Of a DNA stretch of 64,000 nucleotides, positions 42,742-52,044 are shown piece by piece. The translations under genes were made by a program, and so were the position numbers. Where the stretch lies: the NCBI RefSeq assembly GCF_009768885.1, contig NZ_WSQA01000018.1:16983-80982 (forward strand), read 5' to 3'. Position 1 is the stretch's first letter, and every line of letters begins with the position of its first letter. A model generated the notes under the pieces. The model was not told where the DNA came from and did not search any database. It saw only the letters and a list, made by a program, of their open reading frames with translations. This DNA comes from Sphingobacterium humi (GTDB taxonomy: Bacteria; Bacteroidota; Bacteroidia; Sphingobacteriales; Sphingobacteriaceae).

Positions 42742-44394
42742 ATGCTAAGTAAACTACAGATAAAAAACTACGCATTAATAGATGCATTAGATATTGAATT
42801 CGATAGCCAATTAAACATCATCACGGGAGAAACAGGAGCCGGAAAGTCCATTATTATGGGAGCTCTAGGGCTTATTCTGGGCAATAGAGCAGAAAGCAAG
42901 CATTTTTTCGATGAAACCTCCAAATGTATAATTGAAGGCCATTTTGAAATTGCGCCCTATGAGCTGCAGGAGATGTTTTTGAGCCTAGACCTCGATTACG
43001 AAGACCGCACAATCATACGCCGCGAACTGCATGCCGATGGTAAATCCAGAGCTTTTGTAAACGACACACCTGTAACCCTGCAGACCTTAAAAGCATTGGG
43101 TGAAAAGCTAATCGACATCCACTCGCAGCATGCTACCTTGCAAATCAATACCGAGTCTTTTCAATTATTAGTGCTTGATACCGTTGCTGCCCAACAACCC
43201 TTGTTGTCGACCTATAAAAAGCAGTACCAAGCCTATAAAAAAGCCGTCGCAGACTTACAGGAACTGGAAGAAAGCCTCGCGAAGTCTAGAGCAGAATACG
43301 ATTTCAATCAATTTGTATTCCAAGAGCTGGAGCAGGCGAATCTGCAAGAGGCTGAACAGGAGGAGCTGGAAGCCGAGCAAAGCCAGTTGGAGAATGCCGA
43401 AGAAATCAAAAAGCATTTTCATGGTGCCGTAAGTTTGCTGCAAAGTGAGGAGATCAATGTGCTTGATGGGTTAAAATCAGCTGTGGCCATGGTGCAATCC
43501 GGAGCCCGTTACTTGCCGGCTGCCGAGTCTTTGTACGAGCGTCTGCAAAGTAGTTTGATCGAGCTTAAAGATGTGTCTGCGGAACTAGAACAACTTGCTG
43601 ATGGCGTCCTAATGGACGAAGAACGACTATCTATTGTTGCCGAACGCCTATCCTTAATCTATAGCATGCAAAAGAAACACCGCGTAGATACGGTAGCCGC
43701 ATTATTGACCCTACAGCAAGAATTTGAACATAAGTTGCTCGATTCTGATCAACAGGAAGAGCAGATAGACCGCTTGAAAAAAGAGATCGAAGCGCTCCGA
43801 AACAACCTGATTACTTCAGCCAAGCAAATAACAGCCAATCGAATGGACGTTAAAGGTCGTATCGAAACGGAAGTACAGTCGGTATTAGCAAAAGTAGGCA
43901 TGCCTAATGCCCAGTTGCAGATTGACTTGATCCAACGGGAAGACTTCAAGTCATCCGGACAGGATGAAGTCGCCTTCTTATTCTCTGCCAATAAAGGACA
44001 ATCCTTGCAGCCCATTCATAAGGTAGCATCAGGAGGTGAATTGTCCAGGGTAATGTTGGCCATCAAATCCTTAGTTGCCAAATCCTCATCCTTACCGACG
44101 ATCATCTTTGATGAAATTGATACCGGCATATCCGGCGAGGTTGCCTTACGGGTAGGGGAGATCATGGAGCAGCTGGCTGCCCATATGCAGGTTATCAGCA
44201 TCACCCACTTACCGCAAATAGCCTCTCAAGGAAATGCGCATTTCAAAGTATATAAAGAAGATCTGGGGCAACGAACGAAGTCTAATATCGTGCTGTTGAA
44301 GAAAGAAGAACGCGTGCTGGAAATCGCGCAGATGCTTAGCGGCGCCAATCCGGAAGCCACAGCCATTAAACATGCAGAAGAAATGTTAAAATAA
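42742..44394 (+). CDS. recN: DNA repair protein RecN
   Basis: An SMC-like ATPase used in recombinational repair of double-strand breaks. The 550-residue protein has Walker A GETGAGKS at residues 29-36, two long coiled-coil arms (about 155-370) and the C-terminal ABC signature/Walker B region (ASGGELSRVMLAIKSLV and PTIIFDEIDTGISGEVALRVG). The D-loop and H-loop follow (ISITHLPQIAS). It has its own promoter and terminator. Confidence 0.96.
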   Translation: MLSKLQIKNYALIDALDIEFDSQLNIITGETGAGKSIIMGALGLILGNRAESKHFFDETSKCIIEGHFEIAPYELQEMFLSLDLDYEDRTIIRRELHADGKSRAFVNDTPVTLQTLKALGEKLIDIHSQHATLQINTESFQLLVLDTVAAQQPLLSTYKKQYQAYKKAVADLQELEESLAKSRAEYDFNQFVFQELEQANLQEAEQEELEAEQSQLENAEEIKKHFHGAVSLLQSEEINVLDGLKSAVAMVQSGARYLPAAESLYERLQSSLIELKDVSAELEQLADGVLMDEERLSIVAERLSLIYSMQKKHRVDTVAALLTLQQEFEHKLLDSDQQEEQIDRLKKEIEALRNNLITSAKQITANRMDVKGRIETEVQSVLAKVGMPNAQLQIDLIQREDFKSSGQDEVAFLFSANKGQSLQPIHKVASGGELSRVMLAIKSLVAKSSSLPTIIFDEIDTGISGEVALRVGEIMEQLAAHMQVISITHLPQIASQGNAHFKVYKEDLGQRTKSNIVLLKKEERVLEIAQMLSGANPEATAIKHAEEMLK

Positions 44395-44421
44395 AAAAAA
44401 GGAGCCTAGGCTCCTTTTTTT
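44395..44421. terminator. Terminator after recN
   Basis: AAAAAAGGAGC pairs with GCTCCTTTTTT around CTAG (44395-44420). It can act on both strands between recN and the convergent lipoprotein gene. Confidence 0.85.
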
Positions 44422-44440
44422 ATATCGTGTTGAATCTTAC

Positions 44441-44851
44441 TTAATTTCCAACTTCTGCATCTGATAATACAATTTTCACTAACATGTTCTCGGGAGCTTT
44501 AACACCTGAAGCACCTTTGAATACCGCATAAACATTTACTTTCCCTACTCCATAGTTTGCACTGTAAGAGTAGTTGCCGATTTCGGCAGGAATGTTTTCA
44601 TACACAGAAGGATTGCTATCCATGGAGATCGACACGTCTACATGCCCATCTTGAAAATATTTATCATCCAATTCAGGCATATTAATGCTGGTGCTATATT
44701 CCGTTCCATTCTTACTCCAATCACCCGGGGCTACTTCAATAACATAGCTTACACCTGGTAAATAATTGTTGGTGATATATTCTTTTGTACAGCCAGTAAA
44801 TCCAACAAGAGAGGCTGTTCCTATGGCGAATGCTAATAATAGTTTTTTCAT
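44441..44851 (-). CDS. Small lipoprotein, unknown function
   Basis: A 136-residue lipoprotein (lipobox GFTGC, Cys21). The body is beta-rich with repeating Tyr, Asn and Ser and ends with APENMLVKIVLSDAEVGN. It resembles the many small secreted beta-sandwich lipoproteins of Bacteroidota; no family is recognised. It lies alone between recN and clpC terminators. Confidence 0.72.
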   Translation of the reverse strand: MKKLLLAFAIGTASLVGFTGCTKEYITNNYLPGVSYVIEVAPGDWSKNGTEYSTSINMPELDDKYFQDGHVDVSISMDSNPSVYENIPAEIGNYSYSANYGVGKVNVYAVFKGASGVKAPENMLVKIVLSDAEVGN

Positions 44852-44948
44852 GCGAGGTAAGTGTTAATAGTAAATAAATAATTTGTTTATTTTAATTTAA
44901 GACAAATAGCAAGCCGAAAAGTTTAATGGGAAGGAAAATAAATGGAAT

Positions 44949-44985
44949 AAAAAAGGGCGAATACACTAGGTATTCGCCTTTTTTA
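44949..44985 (-). terminator. Terminator after clpC
   Basis: AAAAAGGGCGAATAC pairs with GTATTCGCCTTTTT around ACTAG (44950-44984), followed on the minus strand by T residues. Confidence 0.85.
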
Positions 44986-45004
44986 CTGGTAAAAATGAAA
45001 GGAC

Positions 45005-47569
45005 TTAATCTTTCTTTTTACTGTCTTTTACATCGGGGGTTAAGTCAGAATCATCATTTTGATCCTTTCCTCCGGCAGCAACGGTAATCTCTTTTTTCTC
45101 CTCATCGAAGTCAACTAAGATGGTTTCACCGTTCTTTAATTCCCCTTTTAATATTTCTTCAGCAATCGGGTCTTCCAAGTATTTCTGGATGGCACGTTTC
45201 AATGGTCGTGCACCGAAGTTGCTGTCGTATCCTTTCTCGGCAATATAATTCTTCGCAGTTTCAGTCAGGTTGATACCGTGGCCCAAACCTTGAATTCTTG
45301 CGAATAAAGATTTCAGTTCAATATCAATAATCTTGAAGATATGCTCTTTGTTTAACGAGTTGAATACAATCACATCATCAATACGGTTCAAGAACTCTGG
45401 TGCGAACGCACGTTTCAAGGCCGTTTCAATAACCCCTCTAGAGTGCGAGTCGGCTTGATTCTCTTTGGCAGCGGTGGTAAATCCAACACCTTGACCAAAT
45501 TCTTTCAACTGACGAGCTCCAATATTGGAGGTCATAATGATAATGGTATTTCTGAAGTCGACTTTACGACCTAAGCTATCTGTTAATTGGCCTTCATCCA
45601 ACACCTGCAACAATAAGTTGAAGACATCCGGATGGGCTTTTTCAATCTCATCCAATAAGACTACAGCATAAGGCTTGCGACGAACCTTCTCGGTCAACTG
45701 CCCACCTTCTTCGTAGCCCACATATCCCGGAGGCGCTCCGACTAAGCGAGATACAGCGAATTTCTCCATGTACTCACTCATATCGATCTGGATCAAGGCA
45801 TCTTCCGAGTCAAACATAAAACGAGCAAGTTCTTTCGCCAACTCTGTTTTACCCACACCCGTAGGACCTAAGAAAATAAAGGAACCAATAGGTTTCTTCG
45901 GATCTTTCAACCCTGCACGCGTACGCTGAATAGCTTTTACTAATTTCTGCACAGCGTCGTCCTGACCAATAATACGGCCTTTCATCGATTCCGCCATGTT
46001 CAATAGCTTTTGGCTATCCGATTGGCTCACACGCTGAACAGGAATACCCGTCATCATCGAAACAACTTCAGCTACGTTATCTTCCGATACCGTATAGCGC
46101 TTCGTTTTTGTTTCGGCTTCCCAGGCAGCTTTTTCTTTCTCCAATTCCTCGATCAGCTTTTTCTCGCTATCCCGAAGCTTGGCGGCTTCCTCATATTTCT
46201 GGCTGCGTACAACCTTATTTTTCTCTACTTTTACCTCTTCAATTTTCTCTTCAATATCGATGATGCTCTGTGGCACATGGATATTGTTCAAGTGCACGCG
46301 AGATCCCGATTCATCCAAGGCATCAATAGCCTTGTCTGGTAAGAACCGGTCAGTAATGTAGCGTGTAGTTAAAGACACACAGGCCTCAATTGCTTCCGGC
46401 GTATAAGTTACATTGTGGTGTTCCTCATATTTATCCTTAATGCGGTTTAAGATTTCGATTGTATCATCGTAAGTAGTCGGTTCAACCGTTACTTTTTGGA
46501 AACGACGATCCAAGGCACCATCTTTCTCGATATACTGGCGGTACTCATCTAGCGTTGTTGCACCGATACATTGAATCTCGCCACGCGCTAAAGCAGGTTT
46601 AAACATGTTGGAGGCATCCAAGGAACCTGAAGCTCCACCGGCACCTACAATGGTATGGATTTCATCGATAAACAAAATCACATCCGGCGATTTTTCCAAC
46701 TCATTCATCACCGCTTTCATGCGTTCTTCAAATTGCCCACGGTATTTTGTGCCGGCAACCAAAGAGGCTAAATCCAAGGTAACTACGCGTTTGTTGAACA
46801 AGACACGTGAAACCTTCCGCTGTATAATGCGCAGTGCTAAGCCCTCAGCAATTGCTGACTTACCCACACCGGGCTCACCGATTAAAATCGGATTGTTTTT
46901 CTTCCGACGGGAAAGAATCTGCGAAACCCGCTCAATTTCTTTCTCACGGCCCACAATAGGGTCTAATTTCCCTTCTTCCGCAGCTTTCGTTAAATCGCGA
47001 CCAAAGTTGTCTAATACCGGAGTCTTCGATTTAATATCCGACACTTTCTTCGGGGTGGAGAATTGCGATTCCTCATCTGCATAGTCATCATCACCGCCAG
47101 AAGGGGTGTTCGATGCCTCATCGCTGATGCCTGCCGCATTTTGCTCTACTTCCGATTTAAAGGAATTGTAGTTCACTTTATATTGTTGCAATATCTGCGA
47201 AGCAATGTTCTCTTCGTCCCGCAAAATCGCTAATAATAAATGCTCCGTTCCAATAATGTCGCTTTTGAAAATCTTGGCCTCCAAATACGTTATTTTTAAA
47301 ACCTTTTCCGCCTGCTTTGTCAGGGGCATATTGTTGTTCACTGGAGAACGCGAAACAGAAGAACCTTTCACAGCATCCTCCACCGACTGACGAACTGCCG
47401 CCATGTCTATTCCGATATTCTTCAATATCTTGATGGCAACACCATCGCCCTCACGTATTAATCCGAGTAAAAGGTGCTCTGTCCCAATATAGTCGTGGCG
47501 AAGACGTAAAGCCTCCTCACGGCTGTAGGAAATAACATCTTTGACACGGGGTGAAAATTTTGCTTCCAT
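45005..47569 (-). CDS. clpC: ATP-dependent Clp protease ATP-binding subunit ClpC
   Basis: An 854-residue Hsp100 unfoldase that works with ClpP. It has two Clp N-terminal repeats (about 1-145), AAA+ domain 1 with GEPGVGKSAIAEGLA and VILFIDEIHTIVGAG, a UVR-containing middle domain (YEEAAKLRDSEKKLIEELEKEK) that distinguishes ClpC from ClpA/ClpB, AAA+ domain 2 with GPTGVGKTELAKEL, and a Lys/Asp-rich tail. No CtsR or McsAB gene is nearby. It is divergent from ettA. Confidence 0.96.
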   Translation of the reverse strand: MEAKFSPRVKDVISYSREEALRLRHDYIGTEHLLLGLIREGDGVAIKILKNIGIDMAAVRQSVEDAVKGSSVSRSPVNNNMPLTKQAEKVLKITYLEAKIFKSDIIGTEHLLLAILRDEENIASQILQQYKVNYNSFKSEVEQNAAGISDEASNTPSGGDDDYADEESQFSTPKKVSDIKSKTPVLDNFGRDLTKAAEEGKLDPIVGREKEIERVSQILSRRKKNNPILIGEPGVGKSAIAEGLALRIIQRKVSRVLFNKRVVTLDLASLVAGTKYRGQFEERMKAVMNELEKSPDVILFIDEIHTIVGAGGASGSLDASNMFKPALARGEIQCIGATTLDEYRQYIEKDGALDRRFQKVTVEPTTYDDTIEILNRIKDKYEEHHNVTYTPEAIEACVSLTTRYITDRFLPDKAIDALDESGSRVHLNNIHVPQSIIDIEEKIEEVKVEKNKVVRSQKYEEAAKLRDSEKKLIEELEKEKAAWEAETKTKRYTVSEDNVAEVVSMMTGIPVQRVSQSDSQKLLNMAESMKGRIIGQDDAVQKLVKAIQRTRAGLKDPKKPIGSFIFLGPTGVGKTELAKELARFMFDSEDALIQIDMSEYMEKFAVSRLVGAPPGYVGYEEGGQLTEKVRRKPYAVVLLDEIEKAHPDVFNLLLQVLDEGQLTDSLGRKVDFRNTIIIMTSNIGARQLKEFGQGVGFTTAAKENQADSHSRGVIETALKRAFAPEFLNRIDDVIVFNSLNKEHIFKIIDIELKSLFARIQGLGHGINLTETAKNYIAEKGYDSNFGARPLKRAIQKYLEDPIAEEILKGELKNGETILVDFDEEKKEITVAAGGKDQNDDSDLTPDVKDSKKKD

Positions 47570-47708
47570 TTATATTACCTTTCTCTATTAGTGGATGTAC
47601 CAATTGTATAAATGTAATAAAAATACACGGTACAGCCTTTTGTTATAGATATTATTTATCAACAATTAGACCATACCCATAAAAGTACCAATTTGTCAGT
47701 ATTTCCAT

Positions 47709-47716
47709 TATCTTTG
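47709..47716 (+). promoter_or_regulatory. -7 box of ettA
   Basis: TATCTTTG matches TAnnTTTG, 22 bases before the ettA ATG. Confidence 0.6.
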
Positions 47717-47738
47717 TGTAAAAAGTTACATTATACTT

Positions 47739-49421
47739 ATGTCTGACGAAAAAATTATCTTTTCAATGGCAGGGGTGAATAAAATTTACCCTCCATCCAA
47801 ACAAGTTTTAAAGAATATATACCTTTCCTTTTTCTATGGAGCTAAAATTGGCGTCATTGGTTTAAATGGCTCCGGAAAATCTTCCTTGCTCAAAATCATC
47901 GCCGGACTCGATAAGTCATACCAAGGAGAAGTGGTTTTCTCCCCAGGCTACTCTGTAGGCTACTTAGCCCAGGAACCTGAGTTAGACCCTCAAAAAACAG
48001 TAAAACAAGTCGTAGAAGAAGGGGTGGCCGAAACAACAGCCATTCTTCAAGAATACGAAGAGATAAACGAGAAATTCGGATTGCCGGAGGTGTATGAAAA
48101 CCCCGACGAGATGGATAAGCTCTTGGCACGCCAAGGCGAGCTGCAAGATAAAATCGACGCCTCAAATGCTTGGGAATTAGATGCTAAGTTAGAACGTGCG
48201 ATGGATGCCTTACGCTGTCCGGAGCCCGATGCCCTAATTGCCAATTTGTCAGGTGGAGAACGCAGACGTGTCGCTTTATGTCGCCTGCTTTTACAAGAAC
48301 CAGATGTATTATTGCTCGATGAGCCTACCAACCACTTGGATGCCGAATCTATTGATTGGTTAGAGCTGCACTTGCAACAATACAAAGGAACGGTAATCGC
48401 GGTAACCCACGACCGTTACTTCCTGGATAATGTGGCTGGTTGGATCTTAGAATTAGACCGCGGAGAAGGAATTCCTTGGAAAGGAAACTACTCTTCCTGG
48501 TTAGATCAAAAAGCTAAGCGCCTCTCGCAGGAGGAAAAACAAGAAACCAAACGTCAAAAAACATTAGAACGCGAATTAGAATGGGTAAGAATGGCGCCAA
48601 AAGCACGCCATGCCAAGTCCAAAGCGCGTTTACATAATTACGAGAAACTAGCCTCCGAGGAAACCAAAGAGCGAGAAGAAAAATTAGAATTGTTCATTCC
48701 ACCGGGGCCACGTTTAGGGAATGTGGTGATTGAGGCCAATGGCGTTTCTAAAAGCTACGGCGATCGGATATTATTTGAAAACCTAAGCTTCTCCTTGCCG
48801 CCAGCAGGAATCGTAGGGATTATCGGCCCCAATGGTGCTGGTAAAACAACCTTGTTCCGCTTGATTACAGGACAGGAGCAACCTGATGCGGGAACTTTCC
48901 GTGTAGGTGAAACTGTAGTGCTAGGCTATGTTGACCAGATGCATGATGACCTGGATCCAACGAAAACCGTATGGGAAAATATTACCGGAGGAAATGAAAC
49001 CATGCTGCTCGGCAATAAGCAGGTAAACTCGCGTGCCTATGTCTCTAAGTTTAACTTCAACGGCGGTGATCAGCAAAAGAAAATCGATGTGCTTTCCGGT
49101 GGTGAGCGCAATAGGGTACACTTGGCAATTAGTTTGAAAAAGGGATCTAACGTACTTTTGCTGGATGAGCCTACCAACGATATCGACGTGAATACCTTAC
49201 GTGCCTTGGAAGAAGGCTTAGAGAACTTTGGAGGTTGTGCAGTTATTATTTCCCACGACCGTTGGTTCTTGAACCGGATCTGTACCCATATCTTGGCCTT
49301 TGAAGGCGACTCGCAAGTCTACTTCTTCGAAGGAAACTATACCGAGTATGAGGAAAATCGGAAAAAACGCCTTGGGGATGTAGCACCTAAGCGTATTAAA
49401 TATAAGAAATTAGTAAAATAA
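47739..49421 (+). CDS. ettA: Energy-dependent translational throttle protein EttA (ABC-F)
   Basis: A 560-residue ABC-F ATPase that binds the ribosomal E site and holds back translation when ATP is low. Two nucleotide-binding domains: GLNGSGKSSLLKII and LSGGERRRVALCRLL first, GPNGAGKTTLFRLI and LSGGERNRVHLAISL second. The arm/linker region between them (about 245-320) contains many Glu/Lys/Arg residues. There are no membrane helices. The kinase gene starts 7 bases after its stop, so the two may share a transcript. Confidence 0.95.
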   Translation: MSDEKIIFSMAGVNKIYPPSKQVLKNIYLSFFYGAKIGVIGLNGSGKSSLLKIIAGLDKSYQGEVVFSPGYSVGYLAQEPELDPQKTVKQVVEEGVAETTAILQEYEEINEKFGLPEVYENPDEMDKLLARQGELQDKIDASNAWELDAKLERAMDALRCPEPDALIANLSGGERRRVALCRLLLQEPDVLLLDEPTNHLDAESIDWLELHLQQYKGTVIAVTHDRYFLDNVAGWILELDRGEGIPWKGNYSSWLDQKAKRLSQEEKQETKRQKTLERELEWVRMAPKARHAKSKARLHNYEKLASEETKEREEKLELFIPPGPRLGNVVIEANGVSKSYGDRILFENLSFSLPPAGIVGIIGPNGAGKTTLFRLITGQEQPDAGTFRVGETVVLGYVDQMHDDLDPTKTVWENITGGNETMLLGNKQVNSRAYVSKFNFNGGDQQKKIDVLSGGERNRVHLAISLKKGSNVLLLDEPTNDIDVNTLRALEEGLENFGGCAVIISHDRWFLNRICTHILAFEGDSQVYFFEGNYTEYEENRKKRLGDVAPKRIKYKKLVK

Positions 49422-49428
49422 GAGCATA

Positions 49429-50616
49429 TTGGAATCATCAAAGCTACTTGAAGCCATTATTGAAAATGCCATCGATGGAATCATCACGATAGACCGTTAC
49501 GGGATTGTGGAAAGCATCAACCCGGCGGCCTTGGTATTATTTGGCTATGAAGCAAAAGAGGTCATCGGCAATAATATTTCTATGCTGATGCCTGAACCAG
49601 ACCGATCGCGCCACGATCGTTATATTTCTACCTACGAGGAAACTGGCCATAAGAAAATTATCGGTATCGGCCGCGAGGTACGAGGACTGAAAAAAGATGG
49701 AACCACTTTCCCGTTCCGCTTGGCGGTAAGTGAAGTGTTCTATAAGAATGGTAAAATATTCACCGGCTTTGTGCACGACCTGACCAAGGAGAAACAGGCG
49801 GAAGATGAGCTGAAAAAGCATACTTTGGAATTGGAAACCAAGGTTCGCGAACGCACCAAAGATTTGATTAAACTGGTGTCCGAGCTTGAAAAAGCGAAGG
49901 CCGATGTATCGGTTTCCTTGGAAAAAGAAAAAGAATTAAATCAACTCAAGTCGCGTTTTGTATCCATGGCATCCCATGAATTTAGAACGCCTTTAAGTTC
50001 GGTACAATTATCCGCTTCTCTGATCGACCGCTATGTAGAGAAGGAAGAGTATAATACCATTGAGAAGCATACCACCCGCATCAAAAGCTCGGTACAGTTG
50101 CTCAATACCATCTTAAACGATTTCCTTTCTTTAGAAAAACTAGAGGCAGGCGTGGTTGTGGTGAATAAAAACGAAACCAATATCATCCATTTAGGCGAGG
50201 AGATTGCCGAGGAGATGCAGCTGATCTGTAAGAAAAATCAGCATATCGTGTATCAACATACCGGGGAATCTTCCGATTTTTATATCGATCCAAACTTATT
50301 GAAGAATAGCATTATCAACTTGGTTTCCAACGCGATTAAGTATTCCGGAGAGGATACCTTTATTGAATTCAGTACCGAAATAGATAAAGACAACCTCATC
50401 GTTACGGTCAAAGATAATGGTATCGGTATCCCGGCAGAAGAGCAGGTGAACCTTTTCGAGCCTTTCTTCCGTGCTAACAACACCGGCAATATCCCGGGAA
50501 CAGGTTTGGGATTGAATATCGTGAAACGCTATGTCGTTTTAATGGGCGGCACCATGGAATATTGGTCCGAAGTAAATCAAGGTGCTATTTTTAAAATGAG
50601 TTTTACCCAATTGTAA
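49429..50616 (+). CDS. FixL-like sensor histidine kinase with a heme-PAS domain
   Basis: A 395-residue soluble kinase without membrane helices. The PAS domain (residues ~5-120) is strikingly like Bradyrhizobium FixL: LMPEPDRSRHD and IIGIGR. His62 matches the FixL heme-iron ligand His200 and Arg82 matches the oxygen-sensing Arg220, with identical 20-residue spacing. A coiled coil (~125-175) leads to HisKA with His183 (SHEFRTP) and a HATPase domain with NLVSNAIKYS, DNGIGIP and GTGLGLNIV. The start is TTG, and no ATG precedes the PAS domain in frame. The kinase stop and the next gene's ATG overlap (TAATG). Predicted: oxygen or NO sensing. Confidence 0.88.
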   Translation: MESSKLLEAIIENAIDGIITIDRYGIVESINPAALVLFGYEAKEVIGNNISMLMPEPDRSRHDRYISTYEETGHKKIIGIGREVRGLKKDGTTFPFRLAVSEVFYKNGKIFTGFVHDLTKEKQAEDELKKHTLELETKVRERTKDLIKLVSELEKAKADVSVSLEKEKELNQLKSRFVSMASHEFRTPLSSVQLSASLIDRYVEKEEYNTIEKHTTRIKSSVQLLNTILNDFLSLEKLEAGVVVVNKNETNIIHLGEEIAEEMQLICKKNQHIVYQHTGESSDFYIDPNLLKNSIINLVSNAIKYSGEDTFIEFSTEIDKDNLIVTVKDNGIGIPAEEQVNLFEPFFRANNTGNIPGTGLGLNIVKRYVVLMGGTMEYWSEVNQGAIFKMSFTQL

Positions 50617-51674
50617 TGGAAAAAAGAAAAATCTTAATCATAGAAGATAACAGCGACATCCGCGAAAGTACAGCCGAAATCCTGGAACTCACAGGGGAGT
50701 ATACCGTACTGGTGGCGGAAGAAGGAAAAACAGGCGTCGATATGGCCATGAAGCACCATCCCGATCTGATTCTTTGTGATATTATGATGCCGGAGCTCGA
50801 TGGATATGGCGTATTATACATGTTGGGAAGACATGAGGAAACACAGCATATTCCCTTTATTTTCCTGACAGCGAAAACCGAAAAGGCCGATGTTAGGAAA
50901 GCAATGGAAATGGGTGCCGACGATTACCTGACCAAACCCTTCGATGACCTGGAATTGCTGAATGCCATTGAAAGCCGGTTTAAAAAACGACAACAATTGC
51001 AGGCAAAGGCCAGCCCTTCCATGGATAGCCTGCGCTTGGACGAAACCGAGCAAGCTTACTTATTGCAAGATTTAGCCAATAACGGCCGCATAAAATCCAT
51101 TAAGAAAAAGCAAACCATTTACGAAGCTGGAGATACGCCAGTCTATGTCTATTATATCAAAAAAGGAAAAGTTCGCAGCTTCCTGAACTATAAAGATGGT
51201 CGCGAGTTATCCACCAACATCTATATCGAAGATCAATTCTTCGGCTTAGAGTCGGTTTTATTAAATACCAAATACGGCGATAATACCGCTACGTTGGAGG
51301 ATGCCGAAATTGCCCTGATCCATAAGGATAACTTTTTTGAACTCATGTATAAGAAACCGGCCATTGCCACTAAGCTTATCAAGCTCTTATCGCAGAATAT
51401 TCGCGATAAGGAGGAGCAGATGTTGGGCTTTGCTTATGATTCTGTGCGCAAGCGCGTAGCCAATGCTTTGGTGAATGTGGCAGAAAAATCGAGCAATGAA
51501 CAGGACGAGGTGACCATTAAAATTTCTAGAGATGACCTTGCAGCCCTTGCCGGTACAGCTAACGAAACAATTAGCCGCATGCTTGCCGATTTTAAAGATG
51601 AAAAATTATTGACCAAAGAAGGGAATGCCATTAAAATATTCTCGGTAAGTCGATTGAAAAATATCAAGCAATAA
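50616..51674 (+). CDS. Response regulator fused to a CRP/FNR DNA-binding module
   Basis: A 352-residue fusion: receiver domain (1-125) with the phosphoacceptor Asp55 (LILCDIMMP) and lysine in DDYLTKPFD, a short linker, then a cyclic-nucleotide-like beta-roll (about 150-265) and a CRP-type helix-turn-helix (RDDLAALAGTANETISRMLADFKDEK). The recognition helix ETISR is the same as in FNR (Glu209, Ser212, Arg213), so binding to a TTGAT/GTGAT-N4-ATCA(A/C) site is predicted. No N-terminal cysteine cluster for a 4Fe-4S is present. It combines FixJ and FixK roles in one protein and is translationally coupled to the kinase gene. Confidence 0.9.
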   Translation: MEKRKILIIEDNSDIRESTAEILELTGEYTVLVAEEGKTGVDMAMKHHPDLILCDIMMPELDGYGVLYMLGRHEETQHIPFIFLTAKTEKADVRKAMEMGADDYLTKPFDDLELLNAIESRFKKRQQLQAKASPSMDSLRLDETEQAYLLQDLANNGRIKSIKKKQTIYEAGDTPVYVYYIKKGKVRSFLNYKDGRELSTNIYIEDQFFGLESVLLNTKYGDNTATLEDAEIALIHKDNFFELMYKKPAIATKLIKLLSQNIRDKEEQMLGFAYDSVRKRVANALVNVAEKSSNEQDEVTIKISRDDLAALAGTANETISRMLADFKDEKLLTKEGNAIKIFSVSRLKNIKQ

Positions 51675-51693
51675 AGTTTTTACCTCTTGCTAA

Positions 51694-51733
51694 AAAAACA
51701 GCCTTCACCCAAAACGTGAAGGCTGTTTTTTTA
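51694..51733 (+). terminator. Terminator after the sensor-regulator pair
   Basis: AAAAACAGCCTTCAC (51694-51708) pairs with GTGAAGGCTGTTTTT (51716-51730), followed by T residues. It separates the two-component genes from the downstream operon. Confidence 0.88.
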
Positions 51734-51955
51734 GCGTTACTTTCCTTTTTATCCTATTCTTTTTCGCAACCTAATCCCCTTATTTAGCTTTGTTTTTAAT
51801 TAGTTGCATAGATTTTTAGCTACAAGATTAAATAGGGCTTAGGTATTCACTTTTCTTGCTAGAAAATTAATTCATGGAAGATAAAATTCTAAGCCTGGAA
51901 AAGATGAAAACCCACTTTAAACAGGATAGGCGCATTTTTTAACCCCTTTTAGAAC
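51734..51955. other. Non-coding stretch upstream of the low-oxygen operon
   Basis: About 220 bp of AT-rich DNA. A TAGCTTTG box at 51785-51792 and a 22-codon frame at 51874-51942 (MEDKILSLEKMKTHFKQDRRIF) are visible, but the frame lacks recognisable family resemblance. Nothing else is supported. Confidence 0.4.
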
Positions 51956-51969
51956 GTGATATAAATCAC
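51956..51969 (+). promoter_or_regulatory. FNR/FixK-type palindrome
   Basis: GTGAT-ATAA-ATCAC is a perfect 5-4-5 inverted repeat with the spacing of FNR, FixK and related CRP-family sites (consensus TTGAT-N4-ATCAA). Its centre lies about 62 bp before the transcript start predicted from the -7 box at 52014, the classical class I activator position. The adjacent regulator has an FNR-like recognition helix. Confidence 0.7.
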
Positions 51970-52013
51970 TTCTTTACCTGACCCCCTTCACTAGTTACGC
52001 TTAGTTTTTGGCC

Positions 52014-52021
52014 TACCTTTG
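52014..52021 (+). promoter_or_regulatory. -7 box of the low-oxygen operon
   Basis: TACCTTTG matches TAnnTTTG. No TTG -33 element lies at 19-21 bp, as expected for a promoter that depends on an activator. The ATG of the first gene is 24 bases downstream. Confidence 0.65.
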
Positions 52022-52044
52022 AGCAAATATCTTTTACATTAGGG

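Noticed and set aside
51874..51942. A 22-codon frame upstream of the FNR-type site
   Set aside because: Possible, but no recognisable homologue and no clear start signal; kept only as a note in the spacer entry.
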